The notes under the pieces were generated by a model that was given only the letters and a program-made list of their open reading frames with translations, did no database searches and had not been told where the DNA came from. A stretch of DNA of 64,000 nt from Lysobacter stagni. GTDB taxonomy: Bacteria; Pseudomonadota; Gammaproteobacteria; Xanthomonadales; Xanthomonadaceae. Positions 18,822-28,035 of this stretch are shown here, in pieces (position 1 is the stretch's first letter; every line of letters begins with the position of its first letter). The position numbers were made by a program, and so were the translations under genes. The stretch spans positions 2,674,001 to 2,738,000 of the forward strand of contig NZ_JASGBI010000001.1 of NCBI RefSeq assembly GCF_030053425.1, given 5' to 3'.

Positions 18822-21800
18822 ATGCCCCTGGACGCCTTCCACCCTGCGGTTGCTGCCTGGTTCGCCAAGGCTTTCCCGGCGCCCACGCCGGCGCAGGCGC
18901 GCGCGTGGCCGGCCATCCGCAGCGGCCGCAACACGCTGGTGGCCGCGCCGACGGGTTCGGGCAAGACGCTCACCGCCTTCATGACGGCCATCGACATGCT
19001 GGTGCGCCAGGGGCTGGAGAACGCCGGTTCGGCGGGTTTGTTCGCCGGCGAGGCCGCGTTACTGCCGGACGAGACCTTCGTCGTCTACATCTCACCGCTG
19101 AAGGCGCTGTCCAACGACATCCGCATCAACCTGGAGGCACCGCTGGCCGGCATCCGCGAGGAGCTGGCGGCGATGGGCCTGCCCGACGTGGACGTCCGCA
19201 CCGCGGTGCGCACCGGCGATACGCCGCAGGCCGAACGTGCGCTAACGCGTCGCAAACCGCCGCACATCCTGGTCACCACGCCCGAATCCCTTTATGTGCT
19301 GCTGGGTTCCGAATCCGGCCGCGCGATGCTGTCCACGGTACGCAGCGTCATCGTCGACGAAATCCATGCCGTCGCCGCCAGCAAACGCGGCAGCCACCTG
19401 GCGCTGTCGCTGGAACGTCTGGAAGCACTGTGCGGCCATCGCCTCACGCGCGTGGGCCTGTCGGCCACGCAGAAGCCCATCGCGGAGGTCGCGCGTTACC
19501 TCGTCGGCACGGCCCATGTCGCCGCCGACGGGACGCCCGATTGCGAGATCGTCGACATCGGCTACACGCGCCAGCGCGACCTCGCGCTGGAACTGCCGCC
19601 CACGCCGCTCAGCGCGGTGATGTCGACCGACCAGTGGGAGCAGGTGTATTCGCGCCTGGTCGAACTGGTGGAGCAGCACCGCACCACGCTGGTGTTCGTG
19701 AACACACGACGCATGGCCGAGCGCGCCGCGCACAACCTGGCGCAGAAACTGGGCAAGGACGCCGTGGCCGCGCATCACGGCAGTCTGTCCAAGGAGTTGC
19801 GCCTGGATGCGGAGCAACGCCTCAAGCGCGGTGAGCTGCGCGTGCTGGTGTCGACGGCGTCGCTGGAACTGGGTATCGACATCGGCGACGTCGACCTGGT
19901 ATGCCAGCTCGGATCGCCGCGTTCGATCGCCGCGTTCCTGCAGCGCGTGGGGCGTTCGGGCCACCATGTCGGCGGCACGCCGAAAGGGCGCCTGTTCCCG
20001 CAGACGCGCGATGAACTGATCGAGTGCGCGGCGCTGCTCGACGGCGTGCGGCGCGGTGAGCTCGATGCACTGGCCATGCCCGATGCGCCGCTGGACGTGC
20101 TTTCGCAGCAGATCGTCGCCGAGGCCTCGTGTCGCGAGTGGGAAGAGGATGCCCTCTACGAGTGGGTATGCCGTGCCTGGCCGTATGCGGCGCTCAAACG
20201 CGAGGATTTCGACGCCATCGTGCGCATGCTCGCAGAGGGCTTCACCACGCGCCGTGGCATCCGTGCCGGCTATCTGCATCGCGATGCGGTCAACCGCGTG
20301 GTGCGCGGGCGCAAGGGCGGTCGCACCACGGCGCTGATGTCGGGCGGCACCATTCCCGACACCGCCGATTACTCCGTCGTGGTGGAGCCCGAGTCGGTCT
20401 TCATCGGCACCGTCAACGAAGACTTCGCCATCGAGAGCATGGCCGGCGACATCTTCCAGCTGGGCAATGCCAGCTACCGCATCCTGCGCGTGGAGCCGGG
20501 CAAGGTGCGCGTGGAGGATGCGCAGGGCGCACCGCCCAGCATTCCGTTCTGGCTGGGCGAAGCGCCGGGTCGCACGGACGAACTGTCGTACGCCGTGTCG
20601 CGCCTGCGCGAAGACGTCACCGCGCGTCTGCAACCCATGCTTGAGCCCCTCTTCTCCCGGGAGAGGGGTGAGGGCAGGGACGAGCGATGCGATGACGTGA
20701 CCGAGGCGAACGGAACGCTCGGAGTGGGAAGCGAAACCCACCTCATCCGCGTCGAAGACAGCGACGCTTTTCGCTGGCTCACCGGCGAGCTGCAGCTGTC
20801 CGACGAAGCGGCGCGCCAGATCATCGAATACCTCGCCAGCACCGCCGCGTCGCTGGGCGCCATGCCGACGCAGAACACGCTGGTCCTGGAGCGCTTCTTC
20901 GATGAGTCCGGCGGCACGCAGCTGGTCATCCACACGCCGTATGGCAGCCGCATCAATCGCGCCTGGGGCCTGGCGTTGCGCAAGCGCTTCTGCCGCAAGT
21001 TCAACTTCGAACTGCAGGCGGCCGCGACGGAGGACGCGATCATCCTGTCGCTGTCGACCGCGCACAGCTTCCCGCTGATCGAGGTCGCCAACTACCTGCA
21101 TTCCTCATCGGCCGAGCACGTGCTGGTGCAGGCGCTGCTCGACGCGCCGCTGTTCGGCGTGCGCTGGCGCTGGGCGGCGACTACCGCACTGGCGCTCCCG
21201 CGGTTCGTCGGCGGCAAGAAAGTGCCGCCGCAGCTGCAGCGCATGAAGTCCGAGGACCTGCTGGCGACGGTGTTCCCGGATCAGGTCGCCTGTGCGGAGA
21301 ACCTCGTCGGCGAGCGCGAGGTGCCCGACCATCCGCTGGTCGAGCAGACCCTGCACGATTGCCTGCACGAAGCGATGGACCTGGACGGTTGGCTCGACGT
21401 GCTTCGCGCGATGGAAGCGGGCGAGGTGCAGGTGGTCGCGCGCGACCTGAGTGCGCCGTCGCCCTTCGCGGCGGAGGTCCTCAACGCGCGGCCGTACGCC
21501 TTCCTCGATGATGCGCCGTTGGAGGAGCGTCGCACGCAGGCCGTGCAGAGCCGTCGCTACAGCGACGCCCGCAGCGCCGATGACCTGGGCCGCCTCGACG
21601 CCGACGCCATCGACGCAGTGCGCGAGGAATGCTGGCCGCAGGTGCGCAGTGCCGACGAAATGCACGAAGCGCTGATGGGGCTGGGCGCGATCACCGCGCG
21701 CGAAGTGCGCGAGAACGGCTGGGCCGACTGGCTTGCGCGACTGGTGAAGGCGCATCGCGCGACGAAGATCGAACCGCCGGAACTGGACAGGCCTGTCGGG

Positions 21801-23357
21801 TCGCGCAGTCCCGACGGTTACGGCCTGTGGGTCGCCGCCGAGCGCCTGCCGCAGATGCAGGCGGTGTTCGCCGAGGTGGCGATGCATCCGTCGATCGAAG
21901 CGCCGGCCGAGTACGCGGCCCAGGCTTGGGATCGCGAGGAAGCGCTGGTCGAACTCCTGCGTTCGCGCCTCACCGGGCTAGGGCCCACGCCCATGCAGGC
22001 GATTGCCGATGACCTGTCGCTGCCACGCGGCGATGTCGAGCTTGCCCTGCTGCGACTGCAGAACGAAGGCTACGTGATGCAGGGACGCTTCACGCCGGGT
22101 ATCGCCCTGGACGAATGGTGCGAACGGCATCTGCTGGCGCGCATCCACCGCTACACGCTCAAGCGCCTGCGGCGGGAGATCGAACCGGTCGCGCCGCGCG
22201 ACTTCATGCGCTTCCTGTTCGACTGGCAGCGCGTGACGCCTTCGGCGCGCGTCAACGGGCCCGAAGCGCTGGCGGGCGTGCTGGCGCAGCTGGAGGGCTT
22301 CGAAGCGCCTGCGTCTGCGTGGGAATCGGAACTCCTGCCGGCGCGTGTCAACGACTACTCCATCACCTGGCTGGACGATCTGTGCACCGCGGGTCGCACG
22401 TTGTGGACGCGCCTGCGTGCGGGCAGCAGCGAAGGCGGCGCCGCACGCGGCGCCGCACGCGGCAGCACGCCGGTGCGCTCCACGCCGGTGGTGCTGTTGC
22501 CCCGTCGTGACGCGGGCGTCTGGACGCGCCTGGCGCCGCCGCCGGCCGCGGATGACGCGCTGTCTTCGCGTGCGCAGAAGGTGGTGGACTACCTGGGCGA
22601 ACACGGTGCCTCGTTCTTCGACGAACTCGTCACCGGCGCGCACCTGCTGCGCACCGAGCTGGAGGACGTGCTGGCCGAGCTGGTCGCGCGCGGCCGCGTG
22701 CACTGCGACAGTTATGCGGGCCTGCGTGCGCTGCTCGTGCCGGCGTCGAAGCGCGCGAGCGCACATTCCGGCCGGCGTCGCCGCGCCGCGCTGTTCGGGA
22801 TCGAGGACGCAGGACGCTGGGCGCTGATCCGCCGGCCGTCAACGGACACCGCGCGGTCGCCGGAGGACATCGAACACGTCGCGCGCACGCTGCTGCGCCG
22901 GTATGGCGTGGTGTGCTGGCGCCTGCTCGAACGCGAGGCGCAATGGTTGCCGCCATGGCGCGAACTGGTGCGCGTCTACCACCGCCTGGAAGCGCGCGGA
23001 GAGATCCGTGGCGGCCGCTTCATCTCCGGGCTGTCGGGCGAGCAGTTCGCGCTGCCCGAAGCCATTGGATTGATGCGGCAGGTGCGCCAGAAACCCGAGG
23101 AAGGTGTGGTGGTCACCGTGTCGGCGGTCGATCCACTCAACCTGGTGGGCACCATCGTCAGCGGCGACAAGGTGCCGCGCCTGGCCGGCTCGCGCGTGCT
23201 GTACCGCGATGGCGTGCCGCTGGCCACGCTGGTGTCGGGCGAGGTGACGCTCCTGGTCGAGCTTCCGCACGACGAAGAGGCCGCCATCCGGCGCACGCTG
23301 TTGCGTGAGCCGGAGCGCTCCATCGCCGGATTCCTGGCGCCGGTGACCTCACCGTAG
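18822..23357 (+). CDS. lhr: Lhr-type ATP-dependent DNA helicase
   Basis: A 1511-residue superfamily 2 helicase of the Lhr (large helicase-related) family, close to the E. coli length. Lhr enzymes move 3' to 5' on single-stranded DNA and act in repair. Walker A is APTGSGKT at residues 42-49, the DEIH box at 179-182, and motif [11 protein letters not shown] at 374-382. Winged-helix and C-terminal Lhr domains follow ([14 protein letters not shown] signature, [18 protein letters not shown]). The start [10 protein letters not shown] gives the standard distance to the DEAD domain. Two oddities: residues about 606-650 come from a repeat element read in frame, and near residue 1206-1213 a 12-base unit is duplicated, giving [10 protein letters not shown]. 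The gene is convergent with the DUF885 gene, with only 28 bases between. Confidence 0.93.
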   Translation: MPLDAFHPAVAAWFAKAFPAPTPAQARAWPAIRSGRNTLVAAPTGSGKTLTAFMTAIDMLVRQGLENAGSAGLFAGEAALLPDETFVVYISPLKALSNDIRINLEAPLAGIREELAAMGLPDVDVRTAVRTGDTPQAERALTRRKPPHILVTTPESLYVLLGSESGRAMLSTVRSVIVDEIHAVAASKRGSHLALSLERLEALCGHRLTRVGLSATQKPIAEVARYLVGTAHVAADGTPDCEIVDIGYTRQRDLALELPPTPLSAVMSTDQWEQVYSRLVELVEQHRTTLVFVNTRRMAERAAHNLAQKLGKDAVAAHHGSLSKELRLDAEQRLKRGELRVLVSTASLELGIDIGDVDLVCQLGSPRSIAAFLQRVGRSGHHVGGTPKGRLFPQTRDELIECAALLDGVRRGELDALAMPDAPLDVLSQQIVAEASCREWEEDALYEWVCRAWPYAALKREDFDAIVRMLAEGFTTRRGIRAGYLHRDAVNRVVRGRKGGRTTALMSGGTIPDTADYSVVVEPESVFIGTVNEDFAIESMAGDIFQLGNASYRILRVEPGKVRVEDAQGAPPSIPFWLGEAPGRTDELSYAVSRLREDVTARLQPMLEPLFSRERGEGRDERCDDVTEANGTLGVGSETHLIRVEDSDAFRWLTGELQLSDEAARQIIEYLASTAASLGAMPTQNTLVLERFFDESGGTQLVIHTPYGSRINRAWGLALRKRFCRKFNFELQAAATEDAIILSLSTAHSFPLIEVANYLHSSSAEHVLVQALLDAPLFGVRWRWAATTALALPRFVGGKKVPPQLQRMKSEDLLATVFPDQVACAENLVGEREVPDHPLVEQTLHDCLHEAMDLDGWLDVLRAMEAGEVQVVARDLSAPSPFAAEVLNARPYAFLDDAPLEERRTQAVQSRRYSDARSADDLGRLDADAIDAVREECWPQVRSADEMHEALMGLGAITAREVRENGWADWLARLVKAHRATKIEPPELDRPVGSRSPDGYGLWVAAERLPQMQAVFAEVAMHPSIEAPAEYAAQAWDREEALVELLRSRLTGLGPTPMQAIADDLSLPRGDVELALLRLQNEGYVMQGRFTPGIALDEWCERHLLARIHRYTLKRLRREIEPVAPRDFMRFLFDWQRVTPSARVNGPEALAGVLAQLEGFEAPASAWESELLPARVNDYSITWLDDLCTAGRTLWTRLRAGSSEGGAARGAARGSTPVRSTPVVLLPRRDAGVWTRLAPPPAADDALSSRAQKVVDYLGEHGASFFDELVTGAHLLRTELEDVLAELVARGRVHCDSYAGLRALLVPASKRASAHSGRRRRAALFGIEDAGRWALIRRPSTDTARSPEDIEHVARTLLRRYGVVCWRLLEREAQWLPPWRELVRVYHRLEARGEIRGGRFISGLSGEQFALPEAIGLMRQVRQKPEEGVVVTVSAVDPLNLVGTIVSGDKVPRLAGSRVLYRDGVPLATLVSGEVTLLVELPHDEEAAIRRTLLREPERSIAGFLAPVTSP
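20645..20675. repeat. Intergenic-type palindrome embedded in lhr
   Basis: CCCCTCTTCTCCCGGGAGAG followed by GGGTGAGGGC is a copy of the element also found at 42168-42204 and, shortened, at 13682-13702. Here it is translated in frame as [12 protein letters not shown] within the linker after the helicase core. The surrounding residues (about 606-650) look unlike Lhr sequence, so more than the palindrome itself may have been inserted. Confidence 0.7.
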
Positions 23358-23385
23358 TCAGCGCCGGACTGGTGGCCGCACGCGT

Positions 23386-25224
23386 TCAGCCATCCTCGCG
23401 CTTGAGGGTGGCGATCCAGTCGTCCACGGAAGCTTCCAGGACGGCCAGCGGAAGCGCGCCGTTGCCGAGCACCAGGTCGTGGAAGGCACGGATGTCGAAG
23501 CGCGGGCCGAGTTCGCGTCGCGCGCGTTCGCGCAGTTCGACGAACTTCAGGTGGCCGATCTTGTACGAACACGCCTGGCCCGGTTGCACCAGATAGCGGT
23601 AGACCTCGGTGCGCACTTCCGACTCGGGCATGCCCGTCTTGGCGCGCATGTAGTCGATGGCCCGTTCGGGCGTCCAGCGCTTGCGGTGCAGACCGGTGTC
23701 CACCACCAGTCGCACCGAGCGGAACATCTCGGCGCGCAGCCGCCCCAGGTCGCCCCACGGGTCGTCGCGGTACAGGCCCATCTCATACGCCAGTTGTTCG
23801 GCGTACAGCGCCCAGCCTTCGCTGAAGGCGCTGGGATTGAGACTGCGCCGCAGCATCGGCAGGCCGGTCAGTGTCTGGCCGATGGAAATCTGGAAGTGAT
23901 GACCGGGCGAGCCTTCGTGATAGGTGAGCGTGGGCAGGCTCCAGCGCGTGTTCGCCTCCCGGTTGCCCAGATTGATGAAGTAGATGCCGGGACGCGAGCC
24001 GTCCATCGCCGGTTGCACGTACCACGCACCCGGCGCGGTCGCCTGTGACTGTTCCGGCACTGCACGCACTTCCAGCGGCTGTGGTGGCACGCGGCCGAAG
24101 TACTGCGGCACGTGCGGCTCCAGCGCGGTGAGGCGGCGACGGATGTCGCCCATCAGTTCTTCGCGGCCGGCTTCGGAGTCGGCGTACTGGAAGCGCGGGT
24201 CCTTCACCAGCGCCGCCATGCGCTCGCCGACCGTGCCCCGGCTCAGGCCCTGGCGACGGAGCAGCGCGTCCATTTCCTTTTCGATGCGCGCCACTTCATC
24301 CACGCCGATGCGATGGATCTGGTCGGCGTCGAGGTTCGTGCTGGTGTTCCAGCGCAGCGCGGCGTCGTAGTAGGCATCGCCATCCGGGAGCGCCCAGAGA
24401 CCGTGGTTGCCCGGCTTGCGCGCAATGGCTCCGTCCAGCCGCGCGAGCAGGCGCTGATAGGCGGGGTTGGTGTAGTCGCGCACCGCTTCGACGGCACTGG
24501 CCAGCAACGCGTCGCGACGCTCACTGGTCAGCGCGGGCACCTTGTCGAGCTTGCGCTTGAACGACAGCACGAAGGGACTGGCGTCCGGCGCCGGCTGCAG
24601 CAGGCTGCGGACCTGTGCGGCCGCACCTTCCAGCGCGACCTGCGGCGGCAACACGCCGTGGCTGGCCTGCAGATCGAAGTTGGCGCGGATCTGTTCCAGC
24701 TTCGTCGCGATGGCCTGAAGACGGGCGATGTACGCACGCGCACTGGCTTCGTCGCGGACGGCGTGCTGGTTCTCCATGAACTGCGGCAGCGTCACCGGCA
24801 CGCTGAACAACTGGTCCACCGCATAGGTGGACGCGCCTGCGGGCAGCCACGCGGGTGCCCAGTCAAAGCGCATCAGGTCCAGTTGCGTCCGGTAGAGCCA
24901 CACCGTCAGGCCGTAGCTCCATCGGTCCTGTCCGGTCGGCGGCGCGCGTTCGGCCTGCTGCTGCAGCGCGTCCAGATTGCGTTGCATCTGTTCCCGCAAC
25001 GCGGCGCGGCGTGGCAGCGACACGTCGGTGAGCTGGCCGGACAGATCGATCCCGTCGCCGGCGATGCCCAGCAGCGTGCGCAGCTCCGGGTCGTGGCGCA
25101 CGGTGTCCATCGTCTGCGCGTCGATCAGTTCGCCGATGGATTGCGGCTGTGTCTGGGCAGCGAAGGTGGGCGGAACGTGGGACAGCGCGGCAAGGCAGAG
25201 CAGCGCGAGGACGGCACGACGCAT
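23386..25224 (-). CDS. Exported DUF885-family (putative metallopeptidase) protein
   Basis: A 612-residue protein with a signal peptide (MRRAVLALLCLAALSHVPPT, cleavage probably after FAA) and one DUF885 domain (PF05960). The motif HEGSPGHH at residues 436-443, with EGWALYAEQLAYEMG about 30 residues later, has the look of a zinc site (HExxxxHH ... E), and family members are usually annotated as peptidases or carboxypeptidases. A hydrolase in the periplasm or outside the cell is a fair guess; the substrate is unknown. AGGAG stands six bases before the ATG; the open frame further upstream lacks a plausible start. It is divergent from the small lipoprotein gene. Confidence 0.88.
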   Translation of the reverse strand: MRRAVLALLCLAALSHVPPTFAAQTQPQSIGELIDAQTMDTVRHDPELRTLLGIAGDGIDLSGQLTDVSLPRRAALREQMQRNLDALQQQAERAPPTGQDRWSYGLTVWLYRTQLDLMRFDWAPAWLPAGASTYAVDQLFSVPVTLPQFMENQHAVRDEASARAYIARLQAIATKLEQIRANFDLQASHGVLPPQVALEGAAAQVRSLLQPAPDASPFVLSFKRKLDKVPALTSERRDALLASAVEAVRDYTNPAYQRLLARLDGAIARKPGNHGLWALPDGDAYYDAALRWNTSTNLDADQIHRIGVDEVARIEKEMDALLRRQGLSRGTVGERMAALVKDPRFQYADSEAGREELMGDIRRRLTALEPHVPQYFGRVPPQPLEVRAVPEQSQATAPGAWYVQPAMDGSRPGIYFINLGNREANTRWSLPTLTYHEGSPGHHFQISIGQTLTGLPMLRRSLNPSAFSEGWALYAEQLAYEMGLYRDDPWGDLGRLRAEMFRSVRLVVDTGLHRKRWTPERAIDYMRAKTGMPESEVRTEVYRYLVQPGQACSYKIGHLKFVELRERARRELGPRFDIRAFHDLVLGNGALPLAVLEASVDDWIATLKREDG

Positions 25225-25387
25225 CGGGACTCCTGTCGATTCGACGATGCATGGACGCCTCGCCGGGCCGCGCATGATACGGCGCGATGCGCGGGCACCA
25301 CTGTGCGCTGGTGTGGTGTTCGCCGGGTTGCCCCCTTCGCCCGATGCTGACGCCGGATGTGGCAAACCATCAGCGAGGAGTCCGAAC

Positions 25388-25897
25388 ATGCGCGCCTTAC
25401 CGCTGTTGTTGTGTCTGGTCGTCGTGCTGGCGGGCTGCCGGACGCGCGGCGAGCCATCGGTGCGGGAACCGGCCGTGCCGGCGCCGCCCATCGTCGCCGC
25501 GCCGCCCACGGCCACGCGCGGCGAGTTCACCATCGAAGCCGACAAGCTCGACACGTGGAACGCCATCGGGCAGATCGCCGTGCGCACGCCCGGTGTGGAC
25601 TATCAGGGCCGCGCGCAGATGCTCGACCTGTATTCGCTTCGCTATCGCGGGCTGGATTTCTTCGTCCTTACCAAGGCGTTGCCTGCGGCGCAGACGGGCA
25701 ATCGCATCACCACGAAAGTCACAGCGACCACGCTCGCCGGGAAGCCGCTCGAGGATGAACGGGTTGCGCACCTGCTGGCCCACTTCCAGCGCGAACTGCC
25801 GGCGGAGATCGCCAGCGTGCGTGCGCGTCAGGCGGCCGAGCGGCACGCGAAACCGAAGGCGAAGGCGAAAGCGAAGAAGGCCAGGACCAGTCCTTGA
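25388..25897 (+). CDS. Small lipoprotein of unknown function
   Basis: A 169-residue protein with a clear lipoprotein signal (lipobox LAGC, lipidated Cys17). It then has a Pro/Ala-rich linker (PAVPAPPIVAAPPTATRGEF), a compact domain (about residues 45-145, with DKLDTWNAIGQIAVRTPGVD and ITTKVTATTLAGKPLEDERV), and a lysine-rich tail (KPKAKAKAKKARTSP). GAGGAG stands just before the ATG. I recognise no family. The domain is mixed strand and helix and ends in a helix with many charges. The basic tail could interact with nucleic acid, LPS or peptidoglycan, but this is speculation. No terminator is seen before the phosphodiesterase gene about 175 bases on. Confidence 0.75.
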   Translation: MRALPLLLCLVVVLAGCRTRGEPSVREPAVPAPPIVAAPPTATRGEFTIEADKLDTWNAIGQIAVRTPGVDYQGRAQMLDLYSLRYRGLDFFVLTKALPAAQTGNRITTKVTATTLAGKPLEDERVAHLLAHFQRELPAEIASVRARQAAERHAKPKAKAKAKKARTSP

Positions 25898-26071
25898 GTC
25901 CGGATGCCGGTGACGTCGGGCTTCAAGCCGACCACGGCCGGGGGCAGTTCGACGCGGCGCACGTCACGCTTGTCTTGGCACGGTCAACGCGGCGCAATCT
26001 CGGGCCGCGAGCATGGCCGCGCCGGTTGCACGGGGGAGCCGGCGCATCCCCTGATCGCAAGGAGCGAGACC

Positions 26072-27379
26072 ATGCACCGCCGTCCCACGCTTGCCCGCGG
26101 CCTGTTCGCCGCCGCATTGCTGTTCGCCGCCGTCGCCAGTCCCGCCGCTTTCGCCGATGATGCGAAGGTGAGCCACGACCGTCCCCGTCCTTCCGACCCG
26201 CCCGGCCGCCACGGCCTGATCGTGATTGGCCACCGCGGCGCCAGCGGATACCGCCCGGAACACACGCTGGAGTCCTACCGCCTGGCGATCCGCCAGGGCG
26301 CGGATTTCATCGAGCCCGACCTGGTCGCCACGAAAGACGGCGTGCTGGTGGCGCGCCACGAGAACGAGATCTCCGGCACCACCGACGTTGCCGCGCATCC
26401 GGAATTCGCCTCGCGCCGGGCCACCAAGACCATCGACGGCGTGACGCTGACCGGCTGGTTCACCGAGGATTTCACGCTCGCCGAGTTGAAGACGTTGCGT
26501 GCGAAGGAGCGCATCCCGGCGATCCGTCCGGACAACACCCGCTTCGATGGCCTGTACCCGATCCCGACGCTGGCGGAGGTCATCGCGCTGGTGAAGCGCG
26601 AGAGCCGCAACGGCCGTCGCATCGGCATCTACCCCGAGACCAAGCACCCCACGTACTTCGCCCGCGAAGGGCGTCGCATCGATGGCAAACCCATCGCCAC
26701 GTCGCTGGGCGCGAAGCTGGTCGAAACGCTGGTCGCCGAAGGATTCACCGATCCGCAACGCGTGTACGTGCAGAGCTTCGAGATCGAGAACCTGATCGAG
26801 CTGAAGAAGAAGCTCATGCCCGCCGCCGGCATCGATCTGCCGCTGGTGCAGCTGTACGACGATCTGCAAAGTGCGGCGCCTTACGACGTGGCGTACCACG
26901 TCGCGCACGGTTCGAACCTGCCCACGCTCTACGGCGGCCTGCTGCAGCAGGTGGACGGTGGCCTCACCGCATCCACGCGCTATGGCGCCTTCGCCACCGA
27001 GCCCGTGCTGGCGTGGATGAAGGCGAACTACGCCAGCGGCATCGGCCCATGGAAGGGCAGCCTGTTGCCGCGACAGGCGTTGCCCGCACCGGTGGACGCG
27101 AACGGCGATGGCAAGGCGGAGTTGGCCGGGCAGGGCACGGGGCTGGTGCATCCGATGCTGGCGTTCGCACTCAAGGCCGGATTGCAGGTGCATCCGTACA
27201 CCCTGCGCGCGGAGGAAACGTATCTGGCCCAGACGCCCGGCGGTATCGCGCAGTCGGTCGTGGCCGAGGCCGTGCAGCTGTACGGACTGGGCGTGCAGGG
27301 TTTCTTCATCGACCAGCCCGACCAGGGCGTGCTGGCGCGCGAGATCTTCCTGGAGATCAACCGCCTGCGCGAACGCTGA
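26072..27379 (+). CDS. Periplasmic glycerophosphodiester phosphodiesterase (GlpQ-like)
   Basis: A 435-residue exported enzyme that splits glycerophosphodiesters (deacylated phospholipids) into glycerol-3-phosphate and an alcohol. The signal peptide covers about the first 28 residues (GLFAAALLFAAVASPAAFA). The GDPD TIM barrel starts with IGHRGASGYRPEHTLESY (catalytic His54 and Arg55, then Glu of PEHT), followed by DFIEPDLVATKDGVLVARHE, IYPETKHPTYF and a C-terminal FIDQPDQG. It matches the longer GlpQ form, with an extra segment containing DANGDGKAEL, an EF-hand-like acidic loop that may bind calcium. AAGGAG precedes the ATG. A strong hairpin follows. There is no glpT or glpK beside it. Confidence 0.92.
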   Translation: MHRRPTLARGLFAAALLFAAVASPAAFADDAKVSHDRPRPSDPPGRHGLIVIGHRGASGYRPEHTLESYRLAIRQGADFIEPDLVATKDGVLVARHENEISGTTDVAAHPEFASRRATKTIDGVTLTGWFTEDFTLAELKTLRAKERIPAIRPDNTRFDGLYPIPTLAEVIALVKRESRNGRRIGIYPETKHPTYFAREGRRIDGKPIATSLGAKLVETLVAEGFTDPQRVYVQSFEIENLIELKKKLMPAAGIDLPLVQLYDDLQSAAPYDVAYHVAHGSNLPTLYGGLLQQVDGGLTASTRYGAFATEPVLAWMKANYASGIGPWKGSLLPRQALPAPVDANGDGKAELAGQGTGLVHPMLAFALKAGLQVHPYTLRAEETYLAQTPGGIAQSVVAEAVQLYGLGVQGFFIDQPDQGVLAREIFLEINRLRER

Positions 27380-27385
27380 GCGATA

Positions 27386-27422
27386 TCAAGCCACCCGGCC
27401 GCGAGACGGCCGGGTGGCTTGA
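27386..27422. terminator. Hairpin after the phosphodiesterase gene
   Basis: A sixteen-base perfect stem (TCAAGCCACCCGGCCG / CGGCCGGGTGGCTTGA) with a five-base loop starts six bases after the stop. No T-run follows, so it may terminate weakly or stabilise the mRNA end. Confidence 0.65.
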
Positions 27423-27480
27423 GCGTCGTGGCGATCCGTTACACAGTGGGCATCGCAGGCCGCAGCCACGCGGAGTTCCG

Positions 27481-27975
27481 ATGCCCGACGTCGTCATCGC
27501 ATTGCAGCAGGTCGAAACCACGGTGCACGTGGACATCGCGCGCGAGTTGTTCCGCGAATACGCGCACGCCATCGGCACCGATCTGGAATACCAGGGCTTC
27601 TCGTCGGAGCTGGACGCGCTGCCTTCACCGTACGTGCCGCCCAATGGCGCGCTGTTGATCGCACGGGTCGATGGCGATGTCGCGGGCTGCGTGGCGATGC
27701 GTCCGCTCGGGGCTGGCATCGGCGAAATGAAGCGGTTGTACGTGCGGCCCGCGTTCCGCGCGTACGGACTGGGGCGCCGACTGGTGGAAGCGGTGATCGA
27801 CGCCGCGCGCCGTGCCGGTTGCAGCGAACTGCGTCTGGATACGCTGGCGACGATGACCGCGGCGCAGGCGCTGTACGAACGCCTCGGCTTCGTCGAGATC
27901 GCGCCCTACAACACGACGCACCTGCCGGGCACACGGTTCTACGCGTTGCGCCTGGGAGTCGATGCGGGGGAGTAG
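27481..27975 (+). CDS. GNAT-family N-acetyltransferase
   Basis: A 164-residue protein with the GNAT fold, which transfers an acetyl group from acetyl-CoA to an amine. The acetyl-CoA loop is in RLYVRPAFRAYGLGRRLVEA (R-x-Y-G-L-G). It is followed by LRLDTLATMTAAQALYERLG and the C-terminal FVEIAPYNTTHLPGTRFYAL, both characteristic. The N-terminal region (VDIARELFREYAHAIGTDLE) resembles small cytoplasmic GNATs that act on small molecules or amino acids; the substrate is unknown. GGAG stands about eight bases before the ATG. It is isolated between two terminators. Confidence 0.88.
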   Translation: MPDVVIALQQVETTVHVDIARELFREYAHAIGTDLEYQGFSSELDALPSPYVPPNGALLIARVDGDVAGCVAMRPLGAGIGEMKRLYVRPAFRAYGLGRRLVEAVIDAARRAGCSELRLDTLATMTAAQALYERLGFVEIAPYNTTHLPGTRFYALRLGVDAGE

Positions 27976-27981
27976 ATGAAG

Positions 27982-28015
27982 AAAAAGCCGCCCGGTTTCC
28001 CGGGCGGCTCTTTTT
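27982..28015. terminator. Bidirectional terminator between the acetyltransferase and peptidase genes
   Basis: AGCCGCCCGG-TTT-CCGGGCGGCT stem flanked by GAAAAA on one side and CTTTTT on the other, so it works on both strands. The two genes are convergent. Confidence 0.88.
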
Positions 28016-28035
28016 GCTTCCGGCGATGACGCCGC

